Positions 58,646-64,000 of a stretch of 64,000 nt of DNA are shown here, one piece after another (the stretch's first letter is position 1; the number at the start of each line of letters is the position of its first letter). This DNA comes from Agromyces agglutinans (GTDB lineage Bacteria > Actinomycetota > Actinomycetes > Actinomycetales > Microbacteriaceae), in assembly GCF_009647605.1 (NCBI RefSeq), contig NZ_WJIF01000013.1:1-64000 (forward strand), in the 5' to 3' direction. Below the pieces are notes generated by a model. It did not search any database. It worked only from the letters and a program-made list of their open reading frames with translations, and had not been told where the DNA came from. Position numbers and translations under genes: made by a program.

Positions 58646-59902
58646 TCAGGCGTCGAGCGCGCGGTGCAGCGCCTCGGCCTGGTGCCGGTGGCCGACGGTC
58701 TCGTAGCCGACGACGATCACGAACGGCGACGCCGCCGTGATGAGGATGCCGGTGCCGAAGCTCGCTCCGAGCGCGACCGCGACCAGCGCGATGCCGAGCA
58801 CGACCACGCTGCCGACGAACAGCCAGATGTGGAACGGGTCGAACTGGCGCAGCAGCAGCGAGTAGATCGTGAACAGCGCGACCAGGAACAGGGCGACGGG
58901 CATCGCCACGGTCGCGAGCGCCTCGACGATGCCGATGTGGGCGACGCCCTCGATCTCGTAGGCCGCGACGTGCAGGCCCGCGCCGGTCGCCGCGAGCGCC
59001 AGGAAGATGAAGTAGTGCAGGTAGCCCCACACGAACCCGCGGGGCCGGAATCGGGCCAGCACCTTGCCCGACGGCATCGTGAAGTACACCCACCACAGAC
59101 CGAACGCGAGCGCCGTGCCGCCGAAGGCGACCATCGCCGCCTCGAGCGACCACGACTGCTCCTCGACCACGGCCGAGATCGCGAAGATCGTGCCGAGCAC
59201 GACCTCGCCGAGCGTGATGATCACGAGCAGCCCGTAGCGCTCGGCGATGTGGTGCGCATGCCACGGCGTGCCGCCCTCGCGGCCGTGCTCGGCGATGTAC
59301 GGCCCGACGAGCTCGAGCGCGATCAGCACGGCCGAGCACGCGAGCGTCGGGCCGAGCGGCAGGTTCACGAAGATGAGCACGATCCAGCCGGCCTGCGCGG
59401 CTGAGACGAACTTCACGTAGGTCATGGCGGTGCGCCGCCTCGGCGGGTCGTGCCGAGCGACCCGCAGCCACAGCGCGATCGTCGCGATGCGGATGACCAC
59501 GTAGCCGGCGACGAGGACGCCGTTGTCGACGTGCGCACCCTCGTCGATGGAGTGGAACAGGTCGGGCACGCCGAGGGCCACGACGAGCACGCCGAGCATC
59601 GCCACCATCGTCGCGACCCGGAAGAAGACGTCGTCGTTGTCGTACGCCGAGGCGAGCCACGAGTAGTTGATCCAGGCCCACCAGATGGCGAACACCGCGA
59701 ACGCGAACGCCGCGGCCGCGGCGACCCAGTGTCCGAGTTCCAGCAGGTGGGCGGCCTGCGCGCCGGCCTGGCTGAACGCGACGACGAAGGTGAGGTCGAA
59801 GAGCAGCTCGAGCGGGGTGGCCGCGCGGTGCGGCTCGTTCGGGTCGCGTCCGGTCATGCGCCGGAGGCGGTGGTCGAGCGGCGGATGCCCCGTGGTGGTC
59901 AT
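58646..59902 (-). CDS. Low temperature requirement protein A family
   Basis: 418 residues with about ten or more hydrophobic segments. LtrA hallmarks are RAATPLELLFDLTFVVAFSQA near the start, WWAWINYSWLASAYDNDD, and RYGLLVIITLGEVVLG. The family was named from Listeria growth at low temperature; its biochemical role is unknown. An in-frame GTG at 59908 is an alternative start. Convergent with rseP; 27 bp downstream of the thiolase stop on the same strand. Confidence 0.9.
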   Translation of the reverse strand: MTTTGHPPLDHRLRRMTGRDPNEPHRAATPLELLFDLTFVVAFSQAGAQAAHLLELGHWVAAAAAFAFAVFAIWWAWINYSWLASAYDNDDVFFRVATMVAMLGVLVVALGVPDLFHSIDEGAHVDNGVLVAGYVVIRIATIALWLRVARHDPPRRRTAMTYVKFVSAAQAGWIVLIFVNLPLGPTLACSAVLIALELVGPYIAEHGREGGTPWHAHHIAERYGLLVIITLGEVVLGTIFAISAVVEEQSWSLEAAMVAFGGTALAFGLWWVYFTMPSGKVLARFRPRGFVWGYLHYFIFLALAATGAGLHVAAYEIEGVAHIGIVEALATVAMPVALFLVALFTIYSLLLRQFDPFHIWLFVGSVVVLGIALVAVALGASFGTGILITAASPFVIVVGYETVGHRHQAEALHRALDA

Positions 59903-59929
59903 GTCCACATCGTGGCATCCGTCGCGACG

Positions 59930-61114
59930 CTAGCGCGAGAGCAGCAGCGCCTCGCCCTGGCCGCCGCCGCCGCAGAGCGCGACCGCGGCGCGTCCGCTGC
60001 CGCGTCGCGCGAGTTCGAGCGCCGCGTGCAGCGCGAGTCGCGCACCCGACGCGCCGATCGGATGCCCGAGCGCGATGGCGCCGCCGTGCGCGTTGACCCG
60101 TTCGAGGTCGAGGTCGAGGTCGCGTGCCGACTGCAGCGACACGGCCGCGAAGGCCTCGTTGATCTCGACCACGTCGAGGTCGGCAGCCGACCATCCCTGC
60201 CGCTCGAGCGCGGCGGCGATCGCGTTCGACGGCTGCGAGTGCAGCGAGTTGTCGGGTCCGGCGACCTGGCCGGACGCCCCGATGAGGGCCAGCCAGGGCA
60301 GCCCGCGCTCCTCGGCCCAGGCCCGGCTCGCGACGACGACGGCGGCCGCGCCGTCGGAGATCGGCGAGGAGTTGCCAGCGGTGATCGAGCCGTCGGCGGC
60401 GAAGGCGGGCCGCAGACCCGCGAGCGTCTCTGGAGTCGAGTCGGGGCGCACGCCCTGGTCGGTGTCGACCACCACGGCGTCGCCCTTGCGCTGCGGGATC
60501 TCGACCGCGACGATCTCGTCAGCGAACACGCCGGACGACTGCGCCGCGCCGGCGCGCACGTGCGAGGCGGCGGCCACCTCGTCCTGCTCGGCGCGGCCGA
60601 TGCCGTACCGGCCGTTGAAGCGCTCGGTCGAGGCGCCCATCGAGTCGTGGTCGAAGGCGTCGGTCAGGCCGTCGTGCGCGGCGTGGTCGAGCAGGTCCCA
60701 CGACCCGTAGGCCTTGCCCGCACGGGAGCCGGGCAGCAGGTGCGGGGCGTTGGTCATGGACTCCTGGCCGCCCGCGACGACGACGTCGGCCTCGCCGGCG
60801 CGGATGAGCCGTGCGGCATCGGTGATCGCGACGAGTCCGGAGAGGCAGACCTTGTTGACCGTCGTGGCGGGCACGCGCCAGGGGATGCCGGCGGCGACCG
60901 CCGACTGCTTGGCGGGGTTCTGGCCGGCTCCGGCCTGCAGCACCTGGCCCATGATCACCTGGTCGACGTCGTCGGGGGAGACCCCGGCGCGCTCGAGCGC
61001 GCCGCGGATCGCGACGGTGCCGAGTTCGACGGCGGTGCGGGCGGCGAGGTTGCCGCTGATGCGTCCGAACGGCGTGCGGGCGCCGGCGAGGATGACGACA
61101 TCGGTGGTGGGCAT
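59930..61114 (-). CDS. Acetyl-CoA C-acyltransferase (thiolase)
   Basis: 394 residues. Catalytic C90 in NKVCLSGL, the pantetheine loop, [18 protein letters not shown] with the His, and the second Cys in [13 protein letters not shown]. Typical acetoacetyl-CoA thiolase length and ends. Catalyses reversible condensation of two acetyl-CoA or the last step of beta-oxidation; direction is not decidable. The neighbours (MHS transporter and ABC binding protein, divergent) do not define a pathway. Start ATG. Confidence 0.93.
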   Translation of the reverse strand: MPTTDVVILAGARTPFGRISGNLAARTAVELGTVAIRGALERAGVSPDDVDQVIMGQVLQAGAGQNPAKQSAVAAGIPWRVPATTVNKVCLSGLVAITDAARLIRAGEADVVVAGGQESMTNAPHLLPGSRAGKAYGSWDLLDHAAHDGLTDAFDHDSMGASTERFNGRYGIGRAEQDEVAAASHVRAGAAQSSGVFADEIVAVEIPQRKGDAVVVDTDQGVRPDSTPETLAGLRPAFAADGSITAGNSSPISDGAAAVVVASRAWAEERGLPWLALIGASGQVAGPDNSLHSQPSNAIAAALERQGWSAADLDVVEINEAFAAVSLQSARDLDLDLERVNAHGGAIALGHPIGASGARLALHAALELARRGSGRAAVALCGGGGQGEALLLSR

Positions 61115-61201
61115 TCGGGTGACTCCTTCGTCAGCAGCGGTACGTCCGCAGGCAGTCTACGTCGGCTGCCCTGTGTCGATGCCCGGGTCCGGCACGACCG
61201 G

Positions 61202-61223
61202 CGATGTGCGAATCCGCACATCG
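61202..61223. promoter_or_regulatory. Perfect dyad upstream of the MHS transporter
   Basis: CGATGTGCG (61202-61210) and CGCACATCG (61215-61223) form a 9-bp perfect inverted repeat with AATC between. It sits in the 211-bp divergent gap between thiolase and transporter, about 100 bp before the transporter ATG. Likely operator, though the regulator is not encoded nearby. The rest of the gap shows only an AAAGGAG ribosome binding site at 61313-61319. Confidence 0.5.
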
Positions 61224-61325
61224 GGCCTGCGGAACTCCGTATTGGACGTGCGCCCGCGTGCAACCAGAATCGACGAGGCGGCGGCCCCCACGCCGCCACG
61301 TCGATTCAATGCAAAGGAGCATCGG

Positions 61326-62696
61326 ATGACCCAGACCACGGCTTCCCCCCAGGCGACGCCGACGAGCGGCCTGCGGCGGGTGGTGACCGCCTCGATGGCC
61401 GGCACCGTCGTCGAGTGGTACGAGTTCTTCCTCTACGCGTCGGCCGCGACGCTCGTGTTCGGCACGGCGTTCTTCCCGCCCTCCGACGACCCGTACGCGG
61501 GCATCATCGCCGCCTTCCTCACCTACGCCGTGGGCTTCATCGCGCGGCCGCTGGGCGGCATCGTCTTCGGCCATCTCGGCGACAAGTACGGGCGGAAGCG
61601 CCTGCTCCAGTTCAGCATCATCCTCATCGGCGTCGCGACCTTCCTCATCGGCTGCCTGCCGACGTACGCGCAGGTGGGCCTGCTCGCGCCGGCGCTCCTC
61701 GTGCTCCTGCGCTTCCTCCAGGGCTTCGCGCTCGGCGGCGAGTGGGGCGGCGCCGTGCTGCTGGTCGCCGAGCACAGCCCCGCGCGCTCGCGCGGCTTCT
61801 GGGCCAGCTGGCCGCAGGCGGCCGTGCCCGTCGGCAACCTGCTCGCGACGCTCGTGCTCTACGTGCTCTCGGCAACGCTCACCGAGGCCGCGTTCCTCGG
61901 CTGGGGCTGGCGCGTCGCGTTCTGGCTGTCGGCGGTGATCGTGCTCATCGGCTGGTACATCCGCACCAAGGTGACCGACGCGCCGATCTTCCTCGAGATG
62001 CAGGCCGATCGCGAGGAGGCGAAGGCGGTCGGCTACGGCGTGCTCGAGGTCATCCGGCGCTACCCGCGCGGCGTCCTCACCGCGATGGGCCTGCGCGTCG
62101 CGGAGAACATCCTCTACTACGTCGTCGTGACGTTCTCGATCGTCTACCTGACCCAGGTCGTGAAGGAGGGCACGTCGAACACGCTCCTCCTGCTCGTCGC
62201 GGCGCACGTCGTGCACTTCGTCGCGATCCCGATCGCGGGCCGGCTCTCCGACCGGTTCGGCCGCAAGCCCGTGTACGCGGCGGGTGCGATCGCCGGCGCG
62301 ACGTGGGCGTTCTTCGCCTTCCCGATGATGGACACCGGCAACCCGCTGCTGATCTGGGCCGCGATCGCGATCGGCCTCGTCTTCCACGCCGCGATGTACG
62401 CCGCCCAGCCGGCCATCATGGCCGAGATGTTCCCGACGCGCATGCGCTACTCGGGCGTCTCGCTGGGCTACCAGGTCACCTCGATCTTCGCCGGCTCGCT
62501 CGCGCCGATCATCGCCACGAGCCTGCTCGGCCAGTACGGCTCGAGCGTGCCCGTCGCGATCTACGTCGCGATCGCCTGCGCCATCACGCTCGTCGCGGTC
62601 GCGGTGGCGCGTGAGACCCGCGGCCTCGACCTGCGCGAGGTCGACGCGGCCGACAGGGCCCGTACGCAGTCCGAGACCGCGGCATCCGTCGCCTGA
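61326..62696 (+). CDS. MHS-family proton symporter (major facilitator)
   Basis: 456 residues with 12 predicted spans. Metabolite:H+ symporter features: MAGTVVEWYEFFLYASAATLVF, GHLGDKYGRKRLL (loop 2-3), LRFLQGFALGGEWGGAVLL and the repeat loop GRLSDRFGRKPVY. Relatives carry shikimate, proline/betaine, alpha-ketoglutarate or similar acids. ATG after AAAGGAG. Followed at 19 bp by the ABC binding protein, so both may belong to one substrate-uptake operon. Confidence 0.9.
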   Translation: MTQTTASPQATPTSGLRRVVTASMAGTVVEWYEFFLYASAATLVFGTAFFPPSDDPYAGIIAAFLTYAVGFIARPLGGIVFGHLGDKYGRKRLLQFSIILIGVATFLIGCLPTYAQVGLLAPALLVLLRFLQGFALGGEWGGAVLLVAEHSPARSRGFWASWPQAAVPVGNLLATLVLYVLSATLTEAAFLGWGWRVAFWLSAVIVLIGWYIRTKVTDAPIFLEMQADREEAKAVGYGVLEVIRRYPRGVLTAMGLRVAENILYYVVVTFSIVYLTQVVKEGTSNTLLLLVAAHVVHFVAIPIAGRLSDRFGRKPVYAAGAIAGATWAFFAFPMMDTGNPLLIWAAIAIGLVFHAAMYAAQPAIMAEMFPTRMRYSGVSLGYQVTSIFAGSLAPIIATSLLGQYGSSVPVAIYVAIACAITLVAVAVARETRGLDLREVDAADRARTQSETAASVA

Positions 62697-62715
62697 CCCG
62701 AGAAGAGACCCCATC

Positions 62716-63927
62716 ATGCACATGCGCACCACTCCCACACACCGTCTCGCGGCCGTCGCCGCGATCGCCGCCCTCGCCCTGACCGGCTGCGCGCCCGACC
62801 TCGCCGGCGGAGGCGAGGGCGGTGGCGACGCGTCGACCGCCGCGGCCGTCAGCGTCGGCATGATCACCTCGCAGACCGGGCCGCTCGCCGCCTACGGCGA
62901 GGCCTACACCGCGGGGTTCGAGGCGGGCCTCGACTACGCGACCGACGGCACGGGCGCCGTCGACGGCCGCGAGATCGAGATCACCTGGGCCGACGACCAG
63001 GGCAACCCCGACACCGCGGTGGCCAAGGCGAAGGACCTCATCGGCCAGGGCACGCAGATCCTCGCCGGCACCGTCGTGTCGGGCATCGCGACCTCGCTCG
63101 CCGAGCAGGCCGAGCAGAACCGAGTGCTCTACATCTCGGGTCCCGCCGCGACCGATGCCGTCACGGGCGTGAACGACTACACGTTCCGCTCGGGCCGGCA
63201 GACCTACCAGGACGTCGCGACGGCCGGCACCTTCATCGGCGACCCGGCCGGCAAGAAGGTCGTCGTCTTCGCCCAGGACACCGCGTTCGGCCAGGGCAAC
63301 CTCGCCGGCGTGCAGGCCGTGCTGGGCGGACAGGGGGCGACCGTCGAGGGCGTGCTCGTGGCCGAGGACGCGACGGAGTTCACGCCCTTCGCGCAGCAGA
63401 TCCTCCAGGCCGCGCCCGACCTCGTGTTCGTCGCGTGGGCCGGCGCGTCATCCGGCGCGATGTGGACCTCGCTCGCGCAGCAGGGCGTCTTCGACGTCGC
63501 ACCGGTCGTCACGGGACTCGGCGACGTCTCCACCTACGGCGCGTACGGCGAGGCGGGCGCGAGCATCTCGTTCCTGAACCACTACTTCGGCGGCGCGTCC
63601 GGCACCGACGTCGAGGCGGCCATGATCGCCTCCCTCGAGGAGGCGGGAGCCACGCCCGACCTGTTCTCGCCCGACGGCTTCGTCGCCGCGCAGATGATCG
63701 TGCACGCCATCCGCGAGGGCGGCGACACCGTCGACGGCATGATCGACGCGCTCGAAGGATGGACCTTCGAGTCGGTGAAGGGCGAGATCACCGTCCGCGC
63801 CGAGGACCACGCCCTCATCCAGCCGATGTACCAGGTGAAGCTCGTGCAGGACGGCGCGAACTGGGTCCCCGAGCTCGTCGACACGGTGGACGCCGACGAG
63901 GTCGCGCCGCCCGTCGCGGGCGAGTGA
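62716..63927 (+). CDS. Branched-chain amino acid-type ABC substrate-binding lipoprotein
   Basis: 403 residues. Signal peptide with lipobox (LAAVAAIAALALTGC), then a type I periplasmic-binding fold of the LivJ/Leu-Ile-Val family: VGMITSQTGPLAAYGEAYTAGFEAGLDYA, GQGTQILAGTVVSGIATSLAE, RSGRQTYQDVATAGTFI, KVVVFAQDTAFGQGNLAG. Such proteins bind amino acids, urea, amides or aromatic acids. First gene of an ABC operon cut by the window end. Confidence 0.9.
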   Translation: MHMRTTPTHRLAAVAAIAALALTGCAPDLAGGGEGGGDASTAAAVSVGMITSQTGPLAAYGEAYTAGFEAGLDYATDGTGAVDGREIEITWADDQGNPDTAVAKAKDLIGQGTQILAGTVVSGIATSLAEQAEQNRVLYISGPAATDAVTGVNDYTFRSGRQTYQDVATAGTFIGDPAGKKVVVFAQDTAFGQGNLAGVQAVLGGQGATVEGVLVAEDATEFTPFAQQILQAAPDLVFVAWAGASSGAMWTSLAQQGVFDVAPVVTGLGDVSTYGAYGEAGASISFLNHYFGGASGTDVEAAMIASLEEAGATPDLFSPDGFVAAQMIVHAIREGGDTVDGMIDALEGWTFESVKGEITVRAEDHALIQPMYQVKLVQDGANWVPELVDTVDADEVAPPVAGE

Positions 63928-64000
63928 CCGTGGCCGGCCTCGTCGCCGACGACGCCGTGCTCGAGCTCGAGCGGGTGGGCCTCGCCATCGGGGGAGCCCG
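63924..64000 (+). CDS. ABC transporter ATP-binding subunit, LivG/LivF type (3' partial)
   Basis: Only about 25 codons are inside the window. GTG 63924 overlaps the preceding stop (GTGA); GTG 63930 is an in-frame alternative. The visible VLELERVGLAIGGAR fits the start of LivG-type ATPases. Call rests on this and the preceding binding protein. Confidence 0.6.
   Translation, partial: MTVAGLVADDAVLELERVGLAIGGA

Overview
The window is a very GC-rich (about 70 % by eye) actinobacterial chromosome segment. Gene order, codon use (almost all codons end in G or C) and the frequent heptamer GGATGCC/GGCATCC point to the Microbacteriaceae, perhaps Agromyces-like; the genus is an inference. Nothing looks plasmid- or phage-borne. 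I saw no tRNA, rRNA, CRISPR array or insertion sequence, and no gene-free stretch exceeds 300 bases.

Left part (1-20993): the actinobacterial rho-prfA-prmC-sua5-wecA-atpI-atpBEFHAGDC block (transcription termination, translation release, tRNA t6A synthesis, lipid-linked sugar transfer, F1Fo ATP synthase). Two modules interrupt it. Between prfA and prmC lie a PadR regulator with a membrane partner and a reverse-strand cysK-cysE pair. Between prmC and sua5 lie a TetR regulator and a divergent two-gene drug-type ABC exporter. The atp operon is complete and is followed by a small P-loop kinase and yaaA.

Middle part (21064-28537): an alkylation-repair pair (ogt-tag), a DUF4192 protein, and a polyamine/amine catabolic group: FAD-dependent amine oxidase, class III aminotransferase and Lrp-type regulator on the minus strand, with an aminobutyraldehyde-type dehydrogenase divergent.

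28564-46119 is the most distinctive region. Nine same-strand genes encode an FHA protein, a PP2C phosphatase, a membrane Ser/Thr kinase, a 1963-residue anchored Ig-like/Fn3 protein, a MoxR ATPase, a DUF58 protein, a membrane transglutaminase-fold protein that has lost its catalytic Cys and His, a zinc-ribbon/FHA protein and an EssC/SpoIIIE-like ATPase. It reads as a phospho-regulated envelope assembly or export system. I see no WXG100 substrate or other type VII secretion component.

46283-52999 returns to polyamines: a PotDABC-type uptake operon, then GabT and an asparaginase on the minus strand, separated by a perfect 46-bp palindrome. Together with 23583-28537 this gives a plausible putrescine uptake to GABA to succinate semialdehyde route, split by the signalling locus.

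Right part (53090-64000): an OsmC protein, a cysteine-rich lipoprotein, PlsC, a degenerate phosphopantetheinyl-transferase-like protein, dxr and rseP, LtrA, a thiolase, an MHS-family transporter, and the start of a branched-chain-amino-acid-type ABC operon that runs off the end.

Regulatory sequence is readable in several places: a perfect inverted repeat across the padR promoter, direct repeats across the exporter promoter, and a recurring TANNNT hexamer 6-9 nt before start codons (prmC, sua5, ogt, plsC, dxr, rseP), which suggests leaderless transcripts.
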